Below are positions 13,087-23,769 of a stretch of 64,000 nucleotides of DNA, piece after piece. Within the stretch, counting starts at the first letter, position 1. Each line of letters begins with the position of its first letter. The stretch is from Sinonovacula constricta (Eukaryota; Mollusca; Bivalvia; Cardiida; Solecurtidae), in assembly GCA_007844125.1 (NCBI GenBank), contig CM017572.1, forward strand, positions 25,439,879 through 25,503,878, in the 5' to 3' direction. The position numbers and the translations under genes were made by a program. A model generated the notes under the pieces. That model was given only the letters and a program-made list of their open reading frames with translations, did not search any database and was not told where the DNA came from.

Positions 13087-13489
13087 CAGCTTTGCTCCCC
13101 GATCAGGGTACTCCGCTCGGCAGGGCGAACATCCGCCACGGCATGCGGTGACAAAAGCCGACCTGTGTTACAAACTTATCGGTTTCATAATTTTAAAATT
13201 TCGTTAGTCTTTAAAAAAGTAATGCCCGATGTCCTATACCCGTTTTGGCAACTCTTGTTTTGAATTATCTGTTAAATGTTTGTTGTTTTATGTTTTATTG
13301 TTAAAATAAATGTACATGTTCACACGAACATTTTTTCCTAACATCGTTATGTTTTAAATGACTGTTCTTAAAATATTTATTTTAATGGGATCTAGTTTAC
13401 GATTAGTCCTTCAGGAAGATATGTAAATGCGTAATTGTAATGAATCCCATATACCACAGCACAAATTGTTCAACCAACTTAAGACAATA
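13087..13489. other. Intergenic, no feature seen
   Basis: AT-rich, with no supported feature. Confidence 0.4.
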
Positions 13490-13749
13490 CGTCAGCGCGA
13501 ACTACCCTGATAACGATATAACACGATCTCAAAAGTAAGATGTCACGTGGTTTTCTTAGTTTTAAAATAGCTATCTCTGCAGCATGGCTCAGAAAAAAAA
13601 TACCTGATTGCAATCACGATTGGGGTGTAATGCTTCACTTTTTCCAAAGATCTAGGGCACCAATGGACAGCATTTTGCTGACCTCTTCAGGTAACAATGA
13701 CTTATTTTATTAAAAATATTTGTTCCAAACTGTCGGATACCACCTTTAA
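13490..13749. mobile_element. TTAA-MITE, right half only
   Basis: It ends with CAAACTGTCGGATACCACCT then TTAA, and contains AACACGATCTCAAAAGTAAG and GTCACGTGGTTTTCTTAG as in the 12.9 kb copy. No left end was found. Confidence 0.6.
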
Positions 13750-14082
13750 ATTTAATTAATTAATTTTTTTTTCCAAATGATTACGTCAAATAGATTAACG
13801 TTTTTTTCAGTTGTTGACATTTATAGAACTGCGCAGACACCATAACTGATGATGACCAGCTCACGCATTGGGAATCATTTTTTTTACAACTTCGAAGTAT
13901 TTGAATTCCGTGGCGGTGATGAGCATCGACATCTGGAACTGAGCAATTATTTTCTGTAAAGGAGTCTGGAAGGAATGTTTTCAATGGGGGCCTCCATCAA
14001 CGAAAAGTTGAATCGAAGATTGCCAAAAACTTTGAAGATCAGCGAAAACCAAGATGCGTCATCAAGTTGTTTTCCTGTTACT

Positions 14083-14980
14083 TTAAGGGTGGTATCCGAC
14101 AGTGGACCAAAACTTTTTTTCATTAAACTTCTTAATAAACCATTGTTATCTGAACAGATCTCGTAAAATGTTGCTTATTGATGTTCTATACTTGTCTGAA
14201 ATATGACCCATATCGCCACAATCGTTATTACAAACCCGTATTTCCTATCTGAGCCATGCTGCTCAGTTAGCTCTTTTTATACTAAGAAAATCACGTGACC
14301 ACTTATGTTTTAGCTCTTCCACGTCTTCCGCTGTAACGTCGATGTCTCTTCTTAGCAGGAATCCCAATCGTTCTTATTTATAGATTTGAAAAGAATGAAC
14401 AATTTTAGTGTTGATTGACGAGTTTTACTGCCCTAAAATTCAGATAATGCTGACAATCGTCAAAGCTTAGACTAAAGTATGATCAAGACTTTTTTCACAG
14501 CCGGGGGACGGGTGTCCATGCCCTATAATTCTGGGGAAAATAATGTGATATTTCTGAGGGGAAGGCGCCTGTAATCGGCCCTTACTAAAGAAGGAAAAAA
14601 GCCCTGATTAATTTATTCTTCTGAACGAATTATGTGCACATACCCCAAACAGGGGTCAGGGATTGGGATTGGGATTAGCCGGCATTTTTGCCGATACTGC
14701 GCAGCGACATTTCTATCATTATAGCACAGGGGCACTTATGAGGTGCCCAGGGACTGAACCCGGCCGGTCCATTATACTGACACCGACGAGTCAGGCGTAA
14801 TGCTGTCCCCTTTGCCCCGAGCGTTAGGAGGGAAGCCACTACTACCAACTTTAAAGTCTTTGGTTTGACCCGGCCGGGGTTCGAACCCATGACCTCCCGA
14901 TCCGCAAGCCGACGCTCTACCAGGGGTCAGATATTGTTACATATATTAGATAAAGGCAAACTGTAGGATACCAACTTTAA
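14083..14980. mobile_element. TTAA-flanked MITE interrupted by SINE family C
   Basis: TTAA at 14,083-14,086 is followed by GGGTGGTATCCGACAGTGGACC. The right end reads GGCAAACTGTAGGATACCAACT then TTAA (14,977-14,980). The internal blocks match the family. A SINE C lies within it at 14,660-14,920. Confidence 0.7.
14650..14930 (-). mobile_element. SINE family C with 10-bp target duplication
   Basis: The direct repeat CAGGGGTCAG (14,650-14,659 and 14,921-14,930) brackets a minus-strand tRNA-headed SINE: GGTAGAGCGTCGGCTTGCGG, a B box GGGTTCGAACCCC, then a body with AAAGTTGGTAGTAGTGGCTT and ACTCGTCGGTGTCAGTATAA, and an (ATCCCA)n tail. A second copy on the plus strand is at 54,308-54,566. Confidence 0.85.
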
Positions 14981-15714
14981 GGCGGTACCAGGCTGGACCA
15001 TTTTACATAAAACCATTGGAAAAACAGGCCAAATGGTGAGGTGAGTTTGTCGTCTCAGGTTGTGGGTCACAATACTATGGAAGGGGATATCCGCCTATAT
15101 TCAATTTCTAATTTGCAAATGGCAAAACTGCATATGCTTAAATTTGCTATTTGTTTGCACAAACGCGTTCGTTTTTACATGTATCTAATTCACATTTCTC
15201 GTATGCAAATTGGAAATTACAAATCTCAAGTCACAATTATCAAGTCACAAATGTTATGTTCGCTTTCAAGTTACAAATCTCAAAGTCACAATTCTCAAGT
15301 CAAAAAATCACTAATGTAATTAAGAATTGGTATCATTCGGACGCTAGGTGGCGGTACCACATAAATATAGACGTCACTAAGCTAAAAATAGAACGGAATA
15401 TCATAAGTTAAAAATAGAACGGAATCATAAATAATTCTTCAAGCGAGATACAATAGAAAACAGCCAACGCTATTTGGCGTCAAATTGAACGCGTTATCTT
15501 TTGCCAAAAGTAGTAATTAATGGGAATATTAAAATTCTGCAGGTAATGATTTTACCATGTAAGTCTTTGTTTTTTATTAAACTACATTCAATCCAATTCA
15601 ATCCGGACGTTTCCGGAAGAACATACTCTCTCATTCATATTCGGATTTGTTTACAATGCATTGGAATTGAGCTACATCAACAGGAGTAGTAGTGAGAACG
15701 CTTTCCCCAGAGAC

Positions 15715-15790
15715 AGGTGCCCATGTAGCTCAGTTGCTAGAGCACCTACCTCAAGAATAGGAGGTCCTGGGTTCGACCCCCGCCTTCAGT
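15715..15790 (+). repeat. tRNA-like unit B inside composite element copy 2
   Basis: GTGCCCATGTAGCTCAGTTG with CTAGAGCACCT, followed by GGGTTCGACCCCC, gives tRNA-like boxes A and B with normal spacing. It runs on into non-tRNA sequence (AGTAATGGGATTTTTCCAGC), so it is a SINE-like head and not a gene. Confidence 0.6.
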
Positions 15791-15929
15791 AATGGGATTT
15801 TTCCAGCCTTCTTTTAGTGGCGTCAGAATAAATTCATCAGAACACCCTGTGGAGCAGGCGGTGCTATGTACTGGTGGTTCTGTCCAGTTGATACCTGGCT
15901 AAAAATAGGAAAGATTAAAAGCTTTCTGC

Positions 15930-16030
15930 CCAGGTAGACCAGGTGGTAGAGCACCTGTTACTGAGGAGGTCTTGGGGTTCGAACTCAATACTGTGTACCG
16001 TTATTAAAGGAATTTTGCCAGCTCGGACCA
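15930..16030 (+). repeat. tRNA-like unit A inside composite element copy 2
   Basis: CAGGTGGTAGAGCACCTG acts as an A-box-like block and GGGGTTCGAACTC as a B box. It is followed by GGAATTTTGCCAGCTCGGAC, a block also seen after unit A in copy 1. Confidence 0.55.
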
Positions 16031-16755
16031 CTTCGGTTAAATCTAGATATATGCAGTTAAATGAAAGAGGGTGGAGCCATAGAGGTTGAAGGGAAGTGGG
16101 GGGTGTAGGGGCTGTCAGACCTGAGAAATAAAAATATACGAACAACATTTGAACCGATTCATACTGTTTGAGGAAAAGGTAGAGACGTGTAAATATGGAC
16201 CAACTTTTATTGGTGCATGTCTACACTACATTTCAAGAATGGTTATAAATGCATGTATCACACATTTTTCTTAATGTGCCACTAACACTGAATTATCACT
16301 TGATTTTCTATAATCACAAACAAAGGCCTATATATACGTAGTCATATCATGATCAGCAGTTAAGTACAGAATAATATCCCTAAAATTGTATAGCACAAAT
16401 AAATAATACCTTGCGCCCTTACGTTAAATTGGTGTTTTGCGGTGTACATGTTACATGAGAGATTTGCGCCTCTAGATTAGTAACATGTAAATTATTATAG
16501 AAATGTAAACGTGATTTTCGCCCCACGATTTGTAACTTGTATATTGTATATGCGGGAAACGTGAAATTGTTCAAATGTTTTGTTGAAATGTGAACATTTT
16601 CATGTGATATATAAAAGTTAGGATGTAATAAGATAGCGGTATTCAGCATGCGCTGTGTTGCAATTTACAAATTGACATTTGAATAGACAAATCCGAGTAT
16701 TGAAAGTTAGAAACAGTAATTAGAATATTGGCGGATATCACCTTCCATACAATAC

Positions 16756-17530
16756 ACTAGGACAATACTTGGAAAACATGTTGAAGAGGCTGGTATTAAA
16801 ACATAAGCAACTATTCTGGTAAAGTTACCCTCAGCACAACTGTACCAGAACGGGTTTGACGAAGAAGCCATGGTGGAGAGAAATGGCCACGTAGTAATGC
16901 AGTTCGTTGTTATAAGCGACCATTTCTGGAAGAGCGTCAGCAACCCTTTGCATCCATCAGCGGCCAACGAGATGGTGCCACCGAAACGCATTAAATCAGA
17001 AACTGCCTATCCTGGGAAAGAGAATGTAGATTAAAAAAGATTGAAATAACCATTTCAGATGAAATTTCTACAATGGTGATCAAATGGGCGGTAAAAACTG
17101 ACCATTCAACTTGGAGATATGTTGACGTTGTATATGACTTTTTTTTTATAAAGTTAAACTAGCGTTATTTCGCTAACGATGTTATTAAGAATTTGTATCA
17201 TAAATAATTATATACTTATATCATTAATACCGCTATGTATATTATGAATAAATACTCATTTCTATTACAAGATATTGTACGTTATGTAGGAGCAACGTGA
17301 CTAGCGGACTCACCTTACTTTTATACAGGGGCGGATCCAGAAAATTATGGTTGTGGGGGGAGTATGAATCAAGACAAATTCAACTTTATCGCAGTAAATA
17401 CTGGATATCCATACACAGTAAGGGACCCTTACTTCGACACAAGCAGTCAACAGACAAAATTTATTTCAAAAGCTTAGTATTTTCAGCTTACATGTATGTG
17501 TTTTCACTACTCATGTACCTGGTTGGTGGG
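16756..17530. other. Intergenic, no gene supported
   Basis: A minus-strand open frame (16,707-16,991) has two hydrophobic stretches, but it runs into the transposon end and has stops in all frames just after the only acceptor-like site. Nothing else is visible. Confidence 0.4.
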
Positions 17531-17534
17531 GGTA

Positions 17535-17715
17535 GTGTGATGACCACAACTACCAATACTGCCAACATCAGTAACACCACGCATCACAACCACCCATACC
17601 ACCTCCACTACCGTCACCACTAATAGCACGACCACTACCACCACCATCGTCATTACTTACAGTATTATTACAACCAACATTACCACCACCACCATTATCG
17701 ACAAGCAACAAACAA
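17535..17715. repeat. Imperfect (ACC/ATT) trinucleotide-rich tract
   Basis: Repeated ACC, ATC and ATT triplets without a fixed register. The same composition returns at 18,350-18,690. Confidence 0.7.
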
Positions 17716-18349
17716 GCACCATTATCTTAATATTCAACGTAATGTTTTTGAACTTATCATTATGACGTTCATTAGTACCATTATACATATAAAGTACAAC
17801 ATCAACAACAACAACAGAACACAACAAATGTTCTCAACAACATAAGTGACAGCAAACCAGGACGTCTCTTGTTGTTTACGGTGATTAAGGGGAAATAAAT
17901 ATCTTTTCAGATGTCGGTAGTGTGCGTTTGATATTGTTGTTGCTATTTTCACATATAAAAATTTCACGTGCTTATATCAAGACTGTTTTGTTAGATTTGT
18001 GCTGAACACTCACATTTCGTGTTAAAAGTGTCTCCTTGCGGACAGTTCCGACCACTGCTTGCAAAAGCCACGTACTTCACGTGCAACCCGACCGTTTTTG
18101 TACGTATGGGTTATTCTATGAGTGCTGTGATATATCAAATAGTCGATGTTGCTTATATATGCTGTGTTATGTTACTATCAATAGTTTTCGCGATGTCTGA
18201 GGAGAGCTTGTGAAACGCAAACGGAAACGTTGCACAATTCTGAAGTAACATTAAACTAGGTGGCTAAACAACACACTCTGCGACCATGCTTGCGAACACA
18301 AGAAAGGTATGTAATCGTCTTCATTAGTTATCATACGCTTCCTCTTCCT

Positions 18350-18690
18350 TATCTTCCTTCTTATCACCATCATCATCGCCATCACCACCACAACTATCAC
18401 CACCATCAACAATAACGTCACAATCGCTAGCAGGGTGGAAATGTCGGGAGGTGGAATCGCGACTCTGACTATTTTAACTTTTTCAAATCTCGGCGTGTGG
18501 CTCGAGTACCGGTCTGTACCAGCAATGTTAGTACGTCAACAACAATCATCGCCGCCACCACCACCGCCACAATTATCACCTATACCATAATTATTACAAA
18601 CTATCACCATACCACCATCAACACCATCACTACTACCACTCATAACAACACCACCATTACTGACAACAGCACCAATACCTTCATCAAATT
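18350..18690. repeat. Imperfect (ACC/ATC) trinucleotide-rich tract
   Basis: Long stretches of ACCACC, ATCACC and ATTACC triplets interrupted at 18,425-18,535. The Thr/Ile-rich open frame over 18,497-18,919 starts in this tract and is not supported as a gene. Confidence 0.7.
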
Positions 18691-19590
18691 TAAATCATCC
18701 AATTTTAATTTATCCAGCACAGCAGACACGCTGTCGAATGATGTCATTGCTTATGTTTCGTGCGAACTACATTTTAGGCATTTTCTTCTTCCGACTTCCG
18801 GCGAACAAAACGATCGTGATTTCTTTAAGTATCATTGCACCAGATACATCCGAGGGATGATTGTCCTGAGAACGGATTGTAGGTTAAACAAACATTGGCC
18901 CAAACTGCTTAGATCTTAAAAAGAAATGCAAGTTACGTGTATTTTTCGATTGGATTTTTGCGGCTTAAACGTGTCCACTCAGATTGACTGATATAGATAA
19001 CTTAAGGACAATTTTTGCGTTGTATTGTACAGGGTATTTGATAAAAATCTGGCTCTTCCTACAATATATACTAGTCCGTACACCAACGTGTAGTAAGTTA
19101 TAAATGACTGAACACTACAAGAACATACCTTTGACAAATTTGTAAGGCATTACATGAAGGACGCCATTTAAACATATATAACCATTTTGGCATCGTCGGC
19201 AACCACAGTACTTTCTTCCGTTACACTCCATACATAACGCAGCATAGCGGAGTAATGTAACGGGGGATAACCGACGATGCCATTTTGGCTGAACTTGCCG
19301 TTTATAAAATACGCTGACCATGTGTTTTGTTTTAGTTCACTTAGATTATACAAGAAATACATCATAAATTTAGCAAGGTTCATCAAATAAATACTTATAA
19401 AAATAAGAATAAAATAAATTTGAAATTTGAGAATGTATCTTTTTTCTTACACTGAGATTTGCACTCAGGTCTTCTCTGCCTCGGAAGGGAAACAAAAGGT
19501 GTTCTTCAAGTTGAACTATAGAAGGGACATACAGATACTATTTAAATGATACATTAAAGGTTTTTTAGAGATTATTTCTTAATAAAGTAC
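18691..19590. other. Intergenic; one short inverted repeat
   Basis: GGCATCGTCGG near 19,189 and its complement CCGACGATGCC near 19,271 form a weak dyad about 70 bp apart. Otherwise nothing is supported. Confidence 0.4.
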
Positions 19591-19594
19591 TAAT

Positions 19595-19993
19595 CGTACG
19601 AAAAACGCACTGGTACCTGGCTTGAGAGAGAGATCTTACGTTACACACACTCGTACCTGGCTTGAGAGAGAGAGGGAGAGATCGTACGTTACACGCACTC
19701 GTACCTGGCTTGAGAGAGAGAGGGAGAGATCGTACGTTACACGCACTCGTACCTGGCTTGAGAGAGAGAGGGAGAGATCGTACGTTACACGCACTCGTAC
19801 CTGGCTTGAGAGAGAGATCTTACGTTACACACACTCGTACCTGGCTTGAGAGAGAGAGAGAGAGATCGTACGTTACACGCACTCGTACCTGGCTTGAGAG
19901 AGAGGGAGAGATCGTACGTTACACACACTCGTACCTGGCTTGAGAGAGAGAGAGGGGGAGAGATCGTACGTTACACGCACTCGTACCTGGCTT

Positions 19994-20025
<32 letters not shown>

Positions 20026-20036
20026 GAGAGACAGAG
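19595..20036. repeat. GA-linked minisatellite, about 46-48 bp unit, about 9 copies
   Basis: Each unit is a (GA)n block of variable length, then ATCGTACGTTACACGCACTC and GTACCTGGCTT. Unit length differs only through the GA block. It ends in (GACA)n/(GAGA)n. Open frames across it are repeat products. Confidence 0.93.
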
Positions 20037-20213
20037 AGAGTATAAATAATTAATTAATCAGTAATGAACATCACTTCGACCATCCGATATATTCCCCCAC
20101 TTTGGTAAACTTTCTCATTTCAAGACACTTATTTATCATTCTCTGTTTATTTTGACCATGGTATGTTCTACTATACAACGATATTCATTTATGTATTGAT
20201 CACAATGAAATGG

Positions 20214-20876
20214 CTAACGACTGAGCGTACTAGTATGTATTGAAATAAAAATAACACATATTGACGGAAAAGGGCATTTATTATTTATGCCATATAGCAA
20301 TTGTTTAAACACAAAAAAGGATTGTATTTTTTTTGAAATACATATCTGTTTCGCAAACAACGCCAAAAGAGAAACGCCGCCCCACAGAGCAATAAATTCA
20401 AGAGCAGAACTGAAACGTTCAAAGATCGCAAATGAGGAAGAAGCGCCGATAGGAAGACAAGAATCATAGTAATACTGACCTTGAAATTTAAAACCTAGCA
20501 AGTCATGATCACTTGGATGAATGGGGATAAGGCGGAAAGCGGACTCTATGTCCGTCTTTGCAAAAAGAGCACCTTGACCTAATTGTAGTAGTTGGTGCAC
20601 AGCATCATCAAAAGAAGCATACTTGACCGTAGCAAATTTCGTATCTATGTAATCATTAACTGATGAGCCTGAAGGGTAACTTAAATGCTGTATGAGGCGA
20701 AATTCTCCTCCTGATTTTTTTGGAACCAAACCAATTGGACTTATGCGTAAATTTGGGAGAGGTAAATGAGAAAAAGGACCCTTAATTCTACCAATGTGAA
20801 TGTCTGTTTGTAGCTTTTGAATGACAATATCAGGATGATCCGAGCAAGACTTTAAATAAGGAGATTCAGAGTGCAA
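20214..20876 (-). pseudogene. DIRS/Ngaro-like reverse transcriptase, 3'-truncated
   Basis: This is the N-terminal half of a reverse transcriptase of the tyrosine-recombinase retrotransposon type. Visible landmarks from the in-frame Met: GLVPKK near residue 49, EFRLIQHLSYP at 58-68, SSVNDYID at 71-78, motif A KTDIESAFRL at 107-116 (catalytic Asp109), and a motif B-like LPIGASSSFAIFERF from 141. After about residue 163 the similarity stops. The YxDD motif, RNase H and recombinase are absent, so the element is cut off at about 20,390. Homology continues upstream of this Met to about 20,960, where it is broken by a stop. The identification rests on remembered family patterns and is fairly secure for RT of this class. 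Confidence 0.8.
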
Positions 20877-20951
20877 GCGAGGACCTATGTAACCTAACTT
20901 GAAACCTGTTGTAAAACATTGAACTAAATATTGGGCTAGATGGTAATTGGA

Positions 20952-21558
20952 TTAGAACTGTGCAAGTATATCCGCCTTAATTGGTGTCACAACGGAACAC
21001 TTATTTGGCTGACTTTGTGGTAGAGGTGGGCAAAATTGTTGCTGACTTGATGGTGTTGGATGTGGAGTTGGAAGTGCATTGATGGGAGCCTCTGCAGTAT
21101 CCACAGACATGAGGGTGTGTGCATCTTGGATTTCTACATTGAGTGTGTTTGTTGAAGTTCCAGCAAGTGTTGATGAGAAACCTGCGCTGACCTTGGGATT
21201 GATTGAAGCGGGAGGGACGGGAGGAACGAAAACGATGGGTGGGTGGGGCGGAGATTTGGTGAGCAGTTGAAGCCATGAGCCAGAATTCGGTGTGTATCCT
21301 GTCCCGTGGTAAGGCAACGATTTGCCTTAGCATCCGAAATTGCTGATCGTAGGCAAGAAAATTGTCGGGACAGCGGCATGCTAAATCACGGACAATCTCC
21401 ATGTATTTCATGAGAGATGGTGCTTCCTGTGGGAACATGGGGGTATATACGGACACAAACCTGATGAACGCTGATGTCCAAGAATCAATGTTATTGATCT
21501 TTTTGTTGTTGGTCTGTGGTAGAATGCTCATTCTTGAATTATGAACAGAAAAAAGCAA
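20952..21558 (-). pseudogene. Gag-like protein, C-terminal part with CCCH/zinc-knuckle-like cluster
   Basis: The minus-strand frame 21,558-21,001 has a Cys/His cluster at residues 132-161 (CWNFN, CRNPRCTHPH, CGYCRGSHQC). This resembles the nucleic-acid-binding fingers of DIRS-type Gag proteins. A second frame (21,317-20,952) carries the Pro/Gln-rich continuation and leads into the RT region. A frameshift therefore lies in about 21,060-21,130, either a decay mutation or a programmed gag-pol junction. Decay is more likely, given a stop before the RT and the hAT insertion upstream. Confidence 0.65.
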
Positions 21559-21561
21559 ATT

Positions 21562-21954
21562 TCAGGTTAGATATGTCTGGGACAGATTGGGGCAACAGAA
21601 TGCTGAGGTCGACGAATTTGTTTGTCCAAATGTACTTTTGGATTTTTTAGGAATTTGATTAATGATTGGGGTACTGATTGGTTCTGCATAGTGTGCGCCA
21701 TTACCTATCAACAATGACGCCGTGTGGTTGTTCACCAAGCTGTCGAAATCCTCACTATCGGAATCACAGTCTGTGTCACTGTTGTGTTCGTATGGTGTAG
21801 ACTGATGAGAGCCATGATGCTGTTCCGTATGTTGTATAATGGATGGTACGCTGGCCGGTTGAGAATTGTTCGCAGCTATTGCTGGAAAAGGCTCGACATC
21901 TGCTTGACCTGTCACATTTTCTGTGTGATGCGAGTTCGTATTGAGTAATGTTGA
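21562..21954 (-). pseudogene. Gag-like protein, middle part
   Basis: An open frame rich in Ser, Asn, His and Gln with an acidic patch (DCDSDSEDFDSL) follows the hAT insertion. It ends just before the frame that carries the finger cluster. It belongs with the segments at 22,898-23,045 and 21,001-21,558 as one broken gag-like ORF. This is inferred from strand, order and composition. The stretch of the same frame beyond 21,954 lies in hAT sequence and is not gag. Confidence 0.5.
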
Positions 21955-22897
21955 CAGGGCTTTTTCAGCCTGTCTCACAGGGCCGATATTCGGCTCCGTT
22001 CCCAATGCCAAATAGCGACCATTTTTCCCAATTTCAAGAAAAATATTCCCAATTTCAAGAAAAATATTCCCAATCTCAAAAAAATAATTCCCATTTGAAC
22101 CGAAATGCCTTTTACCTTTAAAAAATAAATAACCAAGAAACCATAAAATCAAGAGACTTTTCCAAGTAAGCGAATCGTTTGTTTACTTTTGATCGGTGAC
22201 CTGTGAAAACTTCTTTTCGTGAATTTATGTATGAATGTAACCGGTGAAAACATAGACACTTACCCAGCCGTATACCGTAACGCAAGCTGAAGATGCGTCA
22301 CGGAGCCATTCCAGATAACATTGTAATCAATATACGGTTTGAAAATTCGCAGGAATTATTTTTTACTTCATAAACAAAAGTATTTTCGCCATAACTGTTT
22401 GACAGCGTATAAAACTGAAAGGAGTTATGAAGCAAAAACGGTACATGCAGTACCGGCTTTTATACTGACCCGCGAAATATAGTGACAAAACATGTCGTAC
22501 AATAGTAAATTCTACGCGATCTTAAATCTTCCAAATTCTGTAGATGATGACCATAATACCATCTAGCACAAAAGCTGTGGAGAGAGGGTTCAGCACCATA
22601 AACCTACTATGCACTTCTTTGAGAAGCTCCCTTGGCCAGGAAAAACTCTCCAATTTAATGAGAATCTGTATTGAAGGCCTTGCAGAGCTTTATGAACAAA
22701 CTCTGGAAGAGCTCTGTAACACTTTCAGGGACACAAAAGCAAGGCAGATTAAGCTATAAAGCAGAAAAATAAACGTTGAAATTTCCCAATTGGTTTGATT
22801 TGTCGATACATTTTTTTCCCAAATTTGTCTATTTAACGCGTCAAAAATTCCCAATTTGGGCCGGGGCCTTTTCCCAAAAACCCCTGAAAAAGCCCTG
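21955..22897 (+). mobile_element. hAT transposon remnant, internally deleted
   Basis: Perfect 14-bp terminal inverted repeats, CAGGGCTTTTTCAG at 21,955 and CTGAAAAAGCCCTG ending at 22,897, bracket 943 bp. The CAGGG start is typical of hAT ends. Inside are three AT-rich direct repeats containing AAAAATATTCCCAATTTC (about 22,035-22,080) and the C-terminal part of a transposase. I found no clean 8-bp duplication. The insertion splits the retroelement gag-like ORF on the opposite strand. Confidence 0.8.
22544..22759 (+). pseudogene. hAT transposase C-terminal dimerisation fragment
   Basis: The 71-residue frame contains STKAVERGFSTINLL, LRSSLGQEKLSNLMRI and a Glu-rich end. This pattern is that of the hAT C-terminal dimerisation region (usually S-x-x-x-E-R-x-F-S, then L-R-x-x-[ML]). 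The catalytic core and zinc finger are deleted, so it is not functional. It lies 138 bp inside the right terminal repeat, the expected place for the end of a hAT transposase. Confidence 0.75.
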
Positions 22898-23045
22898 CTG
22901 TTGGGGACGCCATGGGATTGTTGGAAGATCCTGCCCCTTTGTTAGCTTTACCCCTTTTACTCCCGGTGGTAGCCGATTTTCCACAGCAATCTGTGGGGCA
23001 TTTTGATTTGGTTGCAAACTTTATTCTTTTGCGAGGGGGTTCCAT
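22898..23045 (-). pseudogene. Gag-like protein, N-terminal part
   Basis: The minus-strand frame starts at 23,045 with a basic stretch (PPRKRIKFATKSK) and Cys/Lys/Ser-rich sequence, and is cut at the hAT end. The base context before the ATG is CTTTCAG, which also looks like a splice acceptor. It pairs with the gag-like segments on the far side of the hAT element. The basic N-terminus may be a nuclear localisation signal. Confidence 0.5.
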
Positions 23046-23128
23046 CTGAAAGAGCGTTATACTATAATGTTAATGTAGTGACATAACTATGTATGTCTAT
23101 ATAAAAATAGCATAAATGGTTGGAAAAA

Positions 23129-23505
23129 TGATTAAAACTAAATCACCTTAATAATTGATATTATGCATGTGATGAATAAACTACATCACATGGATGACAT
23201 GAGTGTAAACTAAACTATATCATGTCAAAATTACAGTGATACTATGTTTCTAAATGCCCATGTATAGATACATGATGTATCCAACAAATCAAAATTTAGA
23301 TAACTATTAACAAAATGCGATGTATAAACTAAATCGCATGAATTATTGCATGATATGCAAACTAAATCATGACAATCGAGATTGATAAAAACAATACCAA
23401 ATGTGAAATAATGAACTGCATCACATTTACGATTGCTTCTAAAACTTGTGATGTATAAACTAAATCACATGAATAACAACATGATATTTAAAACTAAATC
23501 ATGTT
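23129..23505. repeat. Array of nine short dyads, most with a shared AAACTAA loop
   Basis: The dyads sit at 23129-23145, 23166-23192, 23195-23227, 23267-23281, 23315-23339, 23349-23371, 23400-23427, 23447-23469 and 23478-23505. Stems are 5-9 bp and perfect. The pair 5/6 (23315-23371) is a diverged duplicate of 8/9 (23447-23505). Stem 5 has ATGCGAT/ATCGCAT where stem 8 has TGTGAT/ATCACA around the identical loop GTATAAACTAA, so one stem pair has changed on both sides. The array lies between the SGNH ORF and the gag start on the minus strand. Its function is unknown; candidates are a structured RNA leader, protein-binding sites, or DNA hairpins used in element replication. Confidence 0.85.
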
Positions 23506-23769
23506 TAGTCATAAAAAACAATCTCGAACCACAAATAAATATTGACATGGGCCTAACATCGCCAGATGACTGGGCCAACATACCAGCAGAGAATTCGTAG
23601 TGTAAATAAAATAAGACAAGACTAAGAGTAAGAGGTTATTAACTGTTTGTAAAAGTAAATGCTCAATGTTCTTCAGATGTATATCAGGGAACAAATCTTA
23701 TCACCAAATTGAAAACATTGAGGATGTATAAACTTAATAAATATCTATATACGTATCTGAATATCAACT

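Larger units (their letters stand above)
15069..16755 (-). mobile_element. Composite TIR transposon, copy 2 (inverted relative to copy 1)
   Basis: The ends ATGGAAGGGGATATCCGCC (15,077) and GGCGGATATCACCTTCCAT (16,748) are inverted repeats. The flanks share ACAATAC (15,069-15,075, 16,749-16,755). Read from right to left, the order of parts equals copy 1. The 1,672-bp length reflects a nearly absent minisatellite. Both tRNA-like units are present (15,715-15,790 and 15,930-16,030, plus strand). It has no coding capacity. Confidence 0.78.

Noticed and set aside
16707..16991. Possible exon of a membrane receptor (two hydrophobic stretches)
   Set aside because: The frame ends inside the transposon TIR. 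The only acceptor-like site upstream is followed by stops in all three frames, so only an internal ATG would work.
18497..18919. 140-codon Thr-rich frame
   Set aside because: The first half is the ACC/ATC trinucleotide tract, and the second half has no recognisable domain or splice borders.
19189..19281. Inverted repeat GGCATCGTCGG as transposon ends
   Set aside because: It is only 11 bp with no target duplication, and the enclosed about 70 bp resembles nothing else in the window.
21562..22152. Reading the whole 196-codon minus frame as one gag protein
   Set aside because: The part above 21,954 is hAT terminal sequence, so the N-terminal residues of that frame are an artefact of the insertion.
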